Origin: an uncultured Rhodocyclaceae bacterium
GTDB lineage: Bacteria > Pseudomonadota > Gammaproteobacteria > Burkholderiales > Rhodocyclaceae
Direction: 5' to 3'
Length of the DNA: 5,750 bases
NCBI GenBank assembly: GCA_903950295.1
Contig: CAJBAP010000044.1
Coordinates: 1-5,750, forward strand
Both the position numbers and the translations under genes were made by a program. The stretch's first letter is position 1; every line of letters starts with the position of its first letter. Below the pieces are notes generated by a model that was given only the letters and a program-made list of their open reading frames with translations, was not told the origin of the DNA and did not search any database. Of the stretch, positions 1 to 5,509 are shown one piece after another.

Positions 1-659
1 CCAATGGCGCGCAGCGAACGCAGAAAGTCCAATCCGCCGGCCGGGTGGTCGAGCCACGTTTCCTGTGCCAGATCGATCGTTCCGCCTGCCGGAAATGCTG
101 CCGCCAGTTGTTGTGCCGACGGAAACGCCAGGGTTCCCGGGTGCAGCCCGTGCCGGGAGCAGGCGGTCCGCCATTCGCGAAAGCTCCCTGCGCCGAGCAT
201 GCTGAGCGCCAGCATGCCGTCGGTTGCCAGCAGTTGGGACAAACCCAGGATTGCCCTGGGCAGGTCGTCGAACCACTGGGCGGCGAGGTTGGCGCAGATC
301 AGGTCGAATGGCCCGTTGATGGCCGGGTGCATGCCGTCCATTACTGCGTAGGTGATGCCGGGGCAGCGCACCCGTTGCACCAGATGCACCAGGCGCGCCC
401 GACAGGCGGCTACCATTGCCGGCGCGATGTCGGTGGCGACGATGTGCGCGCCGGGCAAGCGTGTGGCCAGTTGTTCGGTCAGGTGGCCCGTGCCGCAGCC
501 AATTTCGAGCACACGTGCTCGTGGCGGCAACCCCGCGACGGCAATGCGCTCGGCGAGTCGCCGGGCGGCATGGCGCTGCACGTCGGAATGCGCATCGTAA
601 GTGGTCGCAGCTTCGGCAAAACGGGCGGCTACACGTCGGCGAAAGGGGGCATCAATCAC
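1..659 (-). CDS. bioC: Malonyl-ACP O-methyltransferase BioC (partial, C-terminus beyond window)
   Basis: BioC is a SAM-dependent methyltransferase that methylates the free carboxyl of malonyl-ACP (or -CoA), disguising it as a fatty acid primer for pimelate synthesis. The visible 219 codons are open throughout. They show the SAM-binding motif E52-I-G-C-G-T-G58, an acidic SAM-contact residue D77 in TDIAPAM, and the BioC-like post-I signature F118-D-L-I-C-A-N-L-A-A-Q-W129. The reading frame starts with GTG, which overlaps the bioH stop as GTGA. A GAGAGG Shine-Dalgarno lies 8 bases upstream. The nearby ATG at 652-650 is out of frame and quickly hits a stop, and the N-terminal VAARFAEAATTYD block matches the usual BioC opening, so GTG is preferred. 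The frame runs off the left edge at LRSLRAIG, a stretch typically 30-60 residues before the BioC end. It is the last visible gene of the bioAFHC operon. Confidence 0.93.
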   Translation of the reverse strand, partial: MIDAPFRRRVAARFAEAATTYDAHSDVQRHAARRLAERIAVAGLPPRARVLEIGCGTGHLTEQLATRLPGAHIVATDIAPAMVAACRARLVHLVQRVRCPGITYAVMDGMHPAINGPFDLICANLAAQWFDDLPRAILGLSQLLATDGMLALSMLGAGSFREWRTACSRHGLHPGTLAFPSAQQLAAAFPAGGTIDLAQETWLDHPAGGLDFLRSLRAI

Positions 660-1315
660 GCGGCCAGCCTCTCGATCCAGAGTGCGCACTCGTCCGGGGC
701 CGTAACCGGCAGTACATGATTCGACTGTCCCGATGCAGGGACGAACATGAGGTGTTCCGGTGGCAGGGCGGCAAACGCCGCCGTGCTCATTGCCGCCGGC
801 ACGATGGGGTCGTCCGTTCCGGCGAGGGCGAACACGTCGGTACAGCGCTCGGTCAGCGCGGCGCGCGCATCCCACTCGGCCAGCCAGGCCAGACCGGTGT
901 CGAGTCGATGTTGGTTGGGTGTTCCTGTCGGTCCGGGGGCGCCACAGCGGGCGTGGAATTCGGCCAGTACCCCGGCGGGATTGCCGGCCAGTCGTTCGCG
1001 CATGCGGGCGAGGACGCGCGGCGCGACCGCCGGCCCATAATCTGCCCCGGCGACGAAGCGCGAAAAGCCGTTGATGCAGAGCAGGCGCCGCCACGGGATG
1101 ACGGTTTGCGTCAGCCACCACATCGCGCCGAGCGAATGGCCGACGGCGATGACGGGTTCGTCGGAAAAAGTCGGCGCTGGTGGTACGGCACCAAAGGTAC
1201 CGTAGAAACCCAGGTCGAGGGTTGTGACACGCAAGGTGGGGTCGAGCCGGGCGCGCACGGCATCCCAGATAGTGCTGTCATAGCCCCAGCCGTGGACGAG
1301 GACGATCGGGCTCAT
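656..1315 (-). CDS. bioH: Pimeloyl-ACP methyl ester carboxylesterase, compact BioH type
   Basis: This 219-residue alpha/beta hydrolase is the likely esterase that removes the BioC methyl group from pimeloyl-ACP methyl ester, ending elongation and releasing pimeloyl-ACP for BioF. An oxyanion-region HGWG lies at residues 8-11, the nucleophile elbow is G59-H-S61-L-G63, the probable acid is D169 in GTDDPIVP, and the catalytic histidine is H200 in SNHVLP. The start is the ATG beginning MSPIVLVHGWG; the frame is open further upstream but that part overlaps bioF and has no hydrolase character. The gene begins 4 bases after the bioF stop without a clear ribosome site, suggesting coupled translation, and its TGA overlaps the bioC GTG. 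It is shorter than the roughly 256-residue E. coli BioH, and the cap region (INGF...FHARCG) has some flavour of the BioG family. The esterase role is inferred from the triad and operon position. Confidence 0.82.
   Translation of the reverse strand: MSPIVLVHGWGYDSTIWDAVRARLDPTLRVTTLDLGFYGTFGAVPPAPTFSDEPVIAVGHSLGAMWWLTQTVIPWRRLLCINGFSRFVAGADYGPAVAPRVLARMRERLAGNPAGVLAEFHARCGAPGPTGTPNQHRLDTGLAWLAEWDARAALTERCTDVFALAGTDDPIVPAAMSTAAFAALPPEHLMFVPASGQSNHVLPVTAPDECALWIERLAA
668..673 (-). promoter_or_regulatory. Shine-Dalgarno for bioC
   Basis: The minus strand reads GAGAGG here, 8 bases before the GTG at 659-657, inside the last codons of bioH. It decides the non-ATG start of bioC and suggests that bioC can recruit ribosomes itself as well as by GTGA coupling. 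Confidence 0.7.
1165..1191 (+). repeat. Dispersed short repeat, copy 1 (inside bioH)
   Basis: This copy has the core AAAAGTCGGCGCTGG at 1166-1180 followed by TGGTACGGCAC. It matches copy 3 at 26 of 27 positions and copy 2 at 23 of 26. It encodes BioH residues 42-51 on the minus strand (GAVPPAPTFS), a loop just before the strand leading to the nucleophile elbow. The bioH reading frame through the repeat differs from the bioF frame through copy 2, so the similarity is of DNA, not protein. Confidence 0.8.
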
Positions 1316-1319
1316 GGAT

Positions 1320-2489
1320 TCATCTGGCCGGCAGCGCAACCACTGCCGCGAGGACACGTTCGAATTGCGCATCGGACAGCGCTGTGGAGAGGGCGAAGCG
1401 CAGCCGGGCGCTGCCAGCCGGCACGGTGGGCGGACGAATCGCGACCGCCAGCACGCCGGCGGCGGCCAGTTGTCGCGCCGCATCGAGGGCCGCCGCTGCG
1501 CTGCCGATGACGGCGGGGACGATCTGCGTCGACGATGCCAGCGTGTCATAGCCGCGTGCCTGCAACGTGGTACGCAAGGCGTCGGCCATCTGCCGCAGCC
1601 GTGCCTGCTCGGCATCCATGCCGGGGATCAGTTCCAGCGCCGCTTCCACCGCGCCGAGGGCGGCCGGAGCGGGGGCCGTGCTGTAGATGAAGCCGGCGCA
1701 ACGGTTGACGAGCCAGTCGATGAGGGCACGCGAACCGGCCACGTAGGCGCCGGCGCTGCCGAGCGCCTTGCCGAGGGTGCCCATGACCACGGGCACCTTG
1801 CCCGGGGCGAGGGCAGCAAGCCCCCGGCCCTGAGGGCCAAGCACGCCGGTGGCATGCGCCTCGTCGAGGTAGAGGATCGCCGTGTGCCGTTCGGCCAGAT
1901 CGGCCAGCGCGACAACGTCGGCGGTGTCGCCATCCATGCTGAAGACCGATTCGGTGATGATGAAGCGCAGGGGGGCGGGATGCTGTGTCAGGAGTTCGTC
2001 CAGATGGGCGAGATCGTTGTGGCGAAATCGAATCTGGCGCAGGCCCTTGCAGCCGGCATGCAGGCTGGCGTGGTTGAGTCGGTCGGTGAAGACCAGCGGC
2101 CCCGGTTTGTCGGGTCCGAGTTCAAACAGCGCCGGCAGTACCGAGCTGTTGAGCTGAAAGCCGGTGGCGAAAATCAGGGCGGCCTCGGTGCCCTTGAAGG
2201 CGGCCAGCTTCTCCTCCAGCGCCAGCAACGCCGCGCTGGTACCGGTGACGAGACGCGAGGCGCGGCTGCCCGCCCCGTGCGTGTGCGTCCATTCACAGGC
2301 GCGTTCGATCAGCAGCGGGTGGCGCGACAGGCCGAGATAGTCGTTCGACGCGACATCGATGAGCGCCGGGCCCTCATTTTCGTCATAAGCACACAAAAGT
2401 CGGCGCTGGCGGGACGGCTCCAGTGCGGCCAGGCGGGGCGCAATCAGAGCGTCCAAACGCGGGCCAACGGATTTGTCGAGGCTAGCCAT
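1320..2489 (-). CDS. bioF: 8-amino-7-oxononanoate synthase (KAPA synthase)
   Basis: BioF is a cytosolic PLP enzyme of the alpha-oxoamine synthase family that condenses pimeloyl-ACP (or -CoA) with L-alanine, releasing CO2 to give KAPA. Numbered from the ATG at 2489 the protein has 389 residues, a normal length. It shows ASNDYLGLS at 47-55, the glycine-rich GAGSRASRLVTGT at 72-84, the PLP-stacking H140 in DRLNHAS, D209 and H212 in LDEAHATG, and the Schiff-base lysine K241 in GTLGKALG. The chosen ATG overlaps the end of bioA by 8 bases, so translation is probably coupled. An in-frame ATG at 2525 would add 12 residues deeper inside bioA and cannot be excluded. Residues 24-32 are encoded by a copy of the dispersed repeat found elsewhere in the window. 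bioH follows after 4 bases. Confidence 0.96.
   Translation of the reverse strand: MASLDKSVGPRLDALIAPRLAALEPSRQRRLLCAYDENEGPALIDVASNDYLGLSRHPLLIERACEWTHTHGAGSRASRLVTGTSAALLALEEKLAAFKGTEAALIFATGFQLNSSVLPALFELGPDKPGPLVFTDRLNHASLHAGCKGLRQIRFRHNDLAHLDELLTQHPAPLRFIITESVFSMDGDTADVVALADLAERHTAILYLDEAHATGVLGPQGRGLAALAPGKVPVVMGTLGKALGSAGAYVAGSRALIDWLVNRCAGFIYSTAPAPAALGAVEAALELIPGMDAEQARLRQMADALRTTLQARGYDTLASSTQIVPAVIGSAAAALDAARQLAAAGVLAVAIRPPTVPAGSARLRFALSTALSDAQFERVLAAVVALPAR
2395..2420 (+). repeat. Dispersed short repeat, copy 2 (inside bioF)
   Basis: This copy has the identical core AAAAGTCGGCGCTGG at 2395-2409 followed by CGGGACGGCTC, matching copy 3 at 24 of 26 positions. It encodes BioF residues 24-32 (EPSRQRRLL) on the minus strand, in the N-terminal helical part before the ASNDYLGLS block. 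Orientation is the same as copies 1 and 3. Confidence 0.75.
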
Positions 2490-3738
2490 GCTGGCGCGAC
2501 CAGTCGGCAACGACTTCACATACACCTGACGTCAGCGTGGCGAGATCGTCGCGCCCGATGATGAACGGCGGCATGAGGTAGACGACATCGCCGAAAGGCC
2601 TCACCCAGAGACCGCGCTCGACAAAGGCAGGGCGCAAATTGGCTGCATCGGCTGCATCGAGTTGCACGACGCCGATGGCACCCATCACGCGCACATCACG
2701 GACGCCGGGCAGATTGCGGCAAGCTGCGAGCCCGGCACGCAATTGCGCCTCGATGGCGGCGACTTGGGCGAGGCGGGGTTCCTGCTCGAAAAGATCGAGG
2801 GAGGCCAGCGCCGCGGCACAGGCGAGCGGGTTGGCCATGTAGGTCGGGCCATGCATGAAGGCGTCTTCTGCCCGGTTCGAGCAGAACGCGGCGAAAACAT
2901 GGCTGCAAGCAACTGTGGCGGCCAGCGGCAGGGTGCCGCCGGTCAGCGCCTTCGAGAGACACATCAGGTCGGGCACGATGCCGGCGCTTTCACAGGCGAA
3001 CAGGGTGCCGGTGCGGCCGAAGCCGGTCATGATTTCGTCGGCGATCAGCAGCACCCCATGCTGGTCGCAACTGGCGCGGATGCGGGCGAGTGTCGCCGCG
3101 TCATGAAAGCGCATGCCGCCGGCGCCCTGTACGCGTGGCTCGACGACGACAGCGGCGATTTCATGGTGATGCGCGGCCAGCAGGGTCTCGAAGGCGGCGT
3201 GTGTCGCGGCATCGCGCGGCAACTCGGCAAACAACTGCGGCACGCGATAGGCGTCGCAGGCATCGTGAAAGCCGCTGCCCGGATCGGTGACGGACAGGGC
3301 GCCGAGCGTATCGCCGTGGTAGCCGTCGCGAAAGGCCAGGAAGCGATGCCGGTCTTGTCCCTGGTTGCGCCAGTACTGGAGGGCGATTTTCAGCGCCACC
3401 TCGACCGCCACCGAGCCGGATTCCGAAAAGAACACGCGGTCGAGCGTTCTATGTTCATCGCGCGGCATCAACGCGGCAAGCCGCCGCGCCAGCGTTTGCC
3501 CCGGCTCGTGGACAAACCCCGAAAACATGACATGCGGCAACTTGTCGAGCTGGGCATGGACGGCGGCGCGGATCTGCGGGTGGTTGTAGCCGTGACAGGC
3601 GGTCCACCACGACGAGACACCGTCGATCAGGCGGCGGCCGTCGGCAAGTTCGATGCGCACGCCCGTGGCGGAAACCACCGGCAGCGGCGCCGGTGCCGTC
3701 GCCATTTGCGTGTAGGGTAGCCAGAGCGCGTCAATCAT
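2482..3738 (-). CDS. bioA: Adenosylmethionine-8-amino-7-oxononanoate aminotransferase (DAPA synthase)
   Basis: BioA is a class III PLP aminotransferase that converts KAPA to 7,8-diaminopelargonic acid, in characterised family members with SAM as amino donor. The 418 residues are of normal length. They include the N-terminal substrate motif W6-L-P-Y9-T-Q, D139-G-Y-H-G-D143-T-like sequence, D234 in ADEIMTGFGRTG that holds the PLP ring nitrogen, the Schiff-base lysine K263 in LSKALTGG, GPTYMANPLACA at 297-308, and R380 in WVRPFGDVVYLMPP. The ATG at 3738 is the only sensible start: an in-frame TAG lies 21 codons or fewer upstream with no ATG, GTG or TTG of family character between, and WLPYTQM must be included. 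No clear Shine-Dalgarno precedes it (the bases read ACGATCCCC). It is the first gene of the bioAFHC operon and is divergent from bioD with only 13 bases between start codons, so its promoter must lie inside bioD or further upstream. Confidence 0.97.
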   Translation of the reverse strand: MIDALWLPYTQMATAPAPLPVVSATGVRIELADGRRLIDGVSSWWTACHGYNHPQIRAAVHAQLDKLPHVMFSGFVHEPGQTLARRLAALMPRDEHRTLDRVFFSESGSVAVEVALKIALQYWRNQGQDRHRFLAFRDGYHGDTLGALSVTDPGSGFHDACDAYRVPQLFAELPRDAATHAAFETLLAAHHHEIAAVVVEPRVQGAGGMRFHDAATLARIRASCDQHGVLLIADEIMTGFGRTGTLFACESAGIVPDLMCLSKALTGGTLPLAATVACSHVFAAFCSNRAEDAFMHGPTYMANPLACAAALASLDLFEQEPRLAQVAAIEAQLRAGLAACRNLPGVRDVRVMGAIGVVQLDAADAANLRPAFVERGLWVRPFGDVVYLMPPFIIGRDDLATLTSGVCEVVADWSRQHG

Positions 3739-3743
3739 GGGGA
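3739..3743 (+). promoter_or_regulatory. Shine-Dalgarno for bioD
   Basis: GGGGA lies 8 bases before the ATG at 3752 and favours that start over 3737, 3758 or 3761. It begins directly after the first base of the bioA start codon, so bioA and bioD initiation signals are interleaved. Confidence 0.55.
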
Positions 3744-3751
3744 TCGTTACA

Positions 3752-4450
3752 ATGGCGATGATGAAGGACAGCTATTTTATTACCGCGACGGGCACCGACC
3801 TCGGCAAGACTTGGCTGACCGCCGGGATTGTGGCTGATTGCCGGGCGCACGGTGTGCCGGTGCGTGCCTTGAAACCGGTGATGAGCGGTTACGACCCGAA
3901 TCACCCCGCCGACAGCGATGCAGCAAAAATCGGCGCCGGCAGCACGGCGGAAGCTATCGCCGCCATTTCCCCCTGGCGTTTTGCCGCGCCGCTGTCGCCC
4001 GATCTGGCCGCCGCCCGCGAGGGGCGGCAGATCGACTTCGAGCAGCTGGTCGGCTGGTGTCGCAAGGAGATCGAGGCGAAAGGTGAACGTGGGGGTCTCT
4101 TGCTGATCGAGGGCATCGGTGGCGTGATGGTGCCGCTCGATGGCGAACATACCGTGCGCGACTGGATCGCTGCACTGAAACTGCAGACATTGCTGGTCTG
4201 CGGCACTTATCTGGGGGCGCTCTCGCATACGCTGACCGCGCTGGCGGCACTGCGCGAGGTGGGTGTCGTACCGGCGCTGATCGTCGTCAATGAGTCGCCC
4301 GACAGCGGCGTCGCCAGCGTTGGCGTTGGGTTGGCGGATACGCTGACCGCGCTGGCGCCGCATGCGGGCAGAGTCCCGCTGCTGCCGCTGCGGCGTGATC
4401 ATGCGGACGACTTGACCCGATTGATGCAGGTTCTGCTCAGACGGGCGTAA
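3752..4450 (+). CDS. bioD: ATP-dependent dethiobiotin synthetase
   Basis: BioD closes the ureido ring of dethiobiotin from DAPA, CO2 and ATP. The 232-residue product has the P-loop G14-T-D-L-G-K-T20, the substrate-binding L40-K41-P-V-M-S-G46 (equivalent to the YKPVASG motif of E. coli), DSDAA at 54-58, PLSPDLAAA at 80-88, and the second nucleotide/Mg loop E120-G-I-G-G124 followed by MVPL. Several ATGs are in frame (3737, 3752, 3758, 3761). The 3752 start is preferred because GGGGA at 3739-3743 lies 8 bases before it; the [13 protein letters not shown] start at 3761 is also compatible with the family. It is the only biotin gene here on the plus strand. It faces away from bioA with nearly touching starts and its end overlaps the end of bioB by 14 bases. 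Confidence 0.95.
   Translation: MAMMKDSYFITATGTDLGKTWLTAGIVADCRAHGVPVRALKPVMSGYDPNHPADSDAAKIGAGSTAEAIAAISPWRFAAPLSPDLAAAREGRQIDFEQLVGWCRKEIEAKGERGGLLLIEGIGGVMVPLDGEHTVRDWIAALKLQTLLVCGTYLGALSHTLTALAALREVGVVPALIVVNESPDSGVASVGVGLADTLTALAPHAGRVPLLPLRRDHADDLTRLMQVLLRRA
3773..3782 (-). promoter_or_regulatory. AT-only pocket in bioD start, possible -10 region for bioA
   Basis: Ten consecutive A/T bases (minus strand TAATAAAATA) occur at codons 8-11 of bioD, about 35-45 bases upstream of the bioA start, in otherwise GC-rich DNA. The spacing suits a bioA promoter, but the best -35 (TTGCCG at 3807-3802) is 19 bases from TAATAA and 22 from TAAAAT. The bases also encode the expected BioD residues YFIT, so coding need alone could explain the pocket. 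Confidence 0.22.
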
Positions 4451-5381
4451 GTCCGAGCCGCGCGAACAGGGCTTCATCGCGTCCGGCTTCAGGGTTGTCG
4501 GTGGTGAGCAGCCGGTCGCCATAGAAAATCGAATTCGCACCGGCAAGGAAGCACAGCGCCTGCAATTCGTCGTTCATTGACTGCCGGCCGGCCGAGAGGC
4601 GGACCCACGATTTGGGCATGGCGATGCGCGCGACGGCGATGGTGCGCACGAATTCGAAGGGGTCGAGCGGGGGAACGTTTTCCAGCGGCGTGCCGGGAAT
4701 CGCCACGAGGTGATTGATCGGCACCGATTCGGGCGGCGGGTTCATGCTGGCCAGCTGGGCGATCAGGGAAGCGCGCACGCGCCGGCTTTCGCCCATGCCG
4801 ATGATGCCGCCGCAACAGATCTTCATGCCGGCGTTGCGCACGCTGGTCAGTGTGTCGACACGCGCTTGCTGGCTGTGGGTGGTGATGATCTGATCGTAGA
4901 ACTCGGCCCCGGTATCGAGGTTGTGGTTGTAGTAGTCGAGACCGGCGGCGGCAAGTTTTTCGGCCTGCCCGGCGCCGAGCAGGCCGAGCGTCAGGCAGGC
5001 TTCCATGCCCAGATCCTTGACGACATGCACCATCTCGATGACGCGATCCAGGTCGCCTTCCTTGGGGCCGCGCCAGGCGGCGCCCATGCAGAAGCGGCTG
5101 GCGCCCTTCTCCTTGGCAGCTTGCGCCGCCACTTTGACTTCCTCAAGTTCGAGCAACTTGCCGCGCTCGATGCCGGTTTCCGTGTCGCGTCGCGCCGACT
5201 GCGAGCAGTAGCTGCAATCTTCGGAACAGCCACCGGTCTTGATCGAGAGCAGTATCGAGCGCTGGATGGCGTTGGGGTCGAAATTGGCGCGATGTGTCTG
5301 CTGGGCGCGGAACATCAGGTCGGCAAACGGCAAGGCGAACAGAGATTCCAGCGTCGCGGTATCGGGCGGGGTGGCTTGCAT
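4437..5381 (-). CDS. bioB: Biotin synthase (radical SAM)
   Basis: BioB inserts sulfur into dethiobiotin to make biotin, using a radical-SAM [4Fe-4S] cluster and a sacrificial [2Fe-2S] cluster. The 314-residue protein has the radical-SAM triad C52-SED-C56-SY-C59. The second-cluster ligands are C98 in [10 protein letters not shown]129 in EACLTLG, C189 in [12 protein letters not shown] and R261 in [15 protein letters not shown] at 151-157 and [12 protein letters not shown] at 214-225 are further family blocks. Length and ends are normal. The ATG at 5381 starts [15 protein letters not shown]; no strong Shine-Dalgarno precedes it. It transcribes toward bioD and its stop lies 14 bases inside the end of bioD, with no room for a terminator between them. 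If its transcript reads on, it runs antisense through bioD into bioAFHC. Confidence 0.98.
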   Translation of the reverse strand: MQATPPDTATLESLFALPFADLMFRAQQTHRANFDPNAIQRSILLSIKTGGCSEDCSYCSQSARRDTETGIERGKLLELEEVKVAAQAAKEKGASRFCMGAAWRGPKEGDLDRVIEMVHVVKDLGMEACLTLGLLGAGQAEKLAAAGLDYYNHNLDTGAEFYDQIITTHSQQARVDTLTSVRNAGMKICCGGIIGMGESRRVRASLIAQLASMNPPPESVPINHLVAIPGTPLENVPPLDPFEFVRTIAVARIAMPKSWVRLSAGRQSMNDELQALCFLAGANSIFYGDRLLTTDNPEAGRDEALFARLGLTPV

Positions 5382-5416
5382 GAGTGATGTTTGTTCTCGA
5401 TATCAGGTAGCGAGAC

Positions 5417-5422
5417 ATTCTA
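5417..5422 (-). promoter_or_regulatory. Candidate -10 box for bioB
   Basis: The minus strand reads TAGAAT, five of six matches to TATAAT, 35 bases before the bioB start codon. No good -35 is seen: at 17 bases spacing the minus strand reads CTTTTT, which is the A-tract side of repeat copy 3. It would give a leader of roughly 28 bases. Position and the matching box for the divergent gene are the main support. Confidence 0.4.
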
Positions 5423-5439
5423 GCGCGCGAGGGGAACCA

Positions 5440-5466
5440 AAAAAGTCGGCGCTGGCGGTACGGCAC
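5440..5466 (+). repeat. Dispersed short repeat, copy 3 (intergenic, bioB/SDR)
   Basis: This copy has the core AAAAGTCGGCGCTGG at 5441-5455 followed by CGGTACGGCAC. It is the only copy outside a gene and lies between the two candidate TAGAAT boxes, covering the expected -35 zones of both divergent genes. The tract of A residues at its left end is six long (5439-5444). No internal dyad large enough for a hairpin is apparent. Confidence 0.8.
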
Positions 5467-5473
5467 GGCCTTG

Positions 5474-5479
5474 TAGAAT
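5474..5479 (+). promoter_or_regulatory. Candidate -10 box for the SDR gene
   Basis: TAGAAT on the plus strand lies 30 bases before the SDR ATG, giving a leader of about 24 bases. The -35 position falls inside repeat copy 3 (around CTGGCG at 5452-5457) and matches the consensus poorly. An alternative TATCAA at 5490-5495 has no suitable -35 and would leave a very short leader. Confidence 0.4.
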
Positions 5480-5500
5480 GGCAGCAGACTATCAATTACT

Positions 5501-5504
5501 GGAG
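5501..5504 (+). promoter_or_regulatory. Shine-Dalgarno for the SDR gene
   Basis: GGAG is followed by a 5-base spacer (TGCCC) and the ATG at 5510. This is the clearest ribosome site in the window and fixes the SDR start. Confidence 0.7.
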
Positions 5505-5509
5505 TGCCC

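Larger units (their letters stand above)
5382..5509. other. Divergent intergenic region between bioB and the SDR gene
   Basis: This 128-base stretch is the only real intergenic space in the window. It holds the two candidate -10 boxes, repeat copy 3 and the SDR ribosome site. I see no convincing BirA-type (TTGTAAACC / GGTTTACAA) or BioR-type (TTATMKATAA) operator, no riboswitch-like structure and no small gene. Confidence 0.7.

Noticed and set aside
416..1510. A 364-codon plus-strand open frame across bioC, bioH and the end of bioF
   Set aside because: It spans three well-supported minus-strand genes and has no domain character.
1316..1615. A longer N-terminus for bioH, up to 100 residues inside bioF
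   Set aside because: The extension is merely the bioF sequence read in another frame; the hydrolase fold begins right at MSPIVLVHGWG.
1314..2561. A 415-codon open frame on the plus strand opposite bioF
   Set aside because: Its residues have the low-complexity, Arg/Gly/Gln-rich look of an antisense shadow in GC-rich DNA, with no recognisable domain, and bioF on the other strand has full family motifs.
2662..3720. A 352-codon open frame on the plus strand opposite bioA
   Set aside because: It is complementary to the conserved bioA frame and shows no family motif or ribosome site; stop codons are rare by composition.
4231..4370. Two similar stretches in bioD (CGCTGACCGCGCTGGCG at about 4230 and 4340) as a further repeat
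   Set aside because: Both encode a similar Leu-Thr-Ala-Leu-Ala run in the same frame, so shared amino acids and codon preference explain the match.
3731..4546. A 271-codon minus-strand open frame opposite bioD
   Set aside because: It is the antisense of bioD and overlaps bioA and bioB ends; its composition is unstructured and no motif is seen.
4710..5387. A 225-codon plus-strand open frame opposite bioB
   Set aside because: It is the shadow of bioB, which has all cluster ligands and normal length.
5382..5420. A biotin-repressor operator upstream of bioB
   Set aside because: GATATC and GTTTGTTCTC are present but no pair of half-sites matching BirA or BioR consensus at the right spacing was found.
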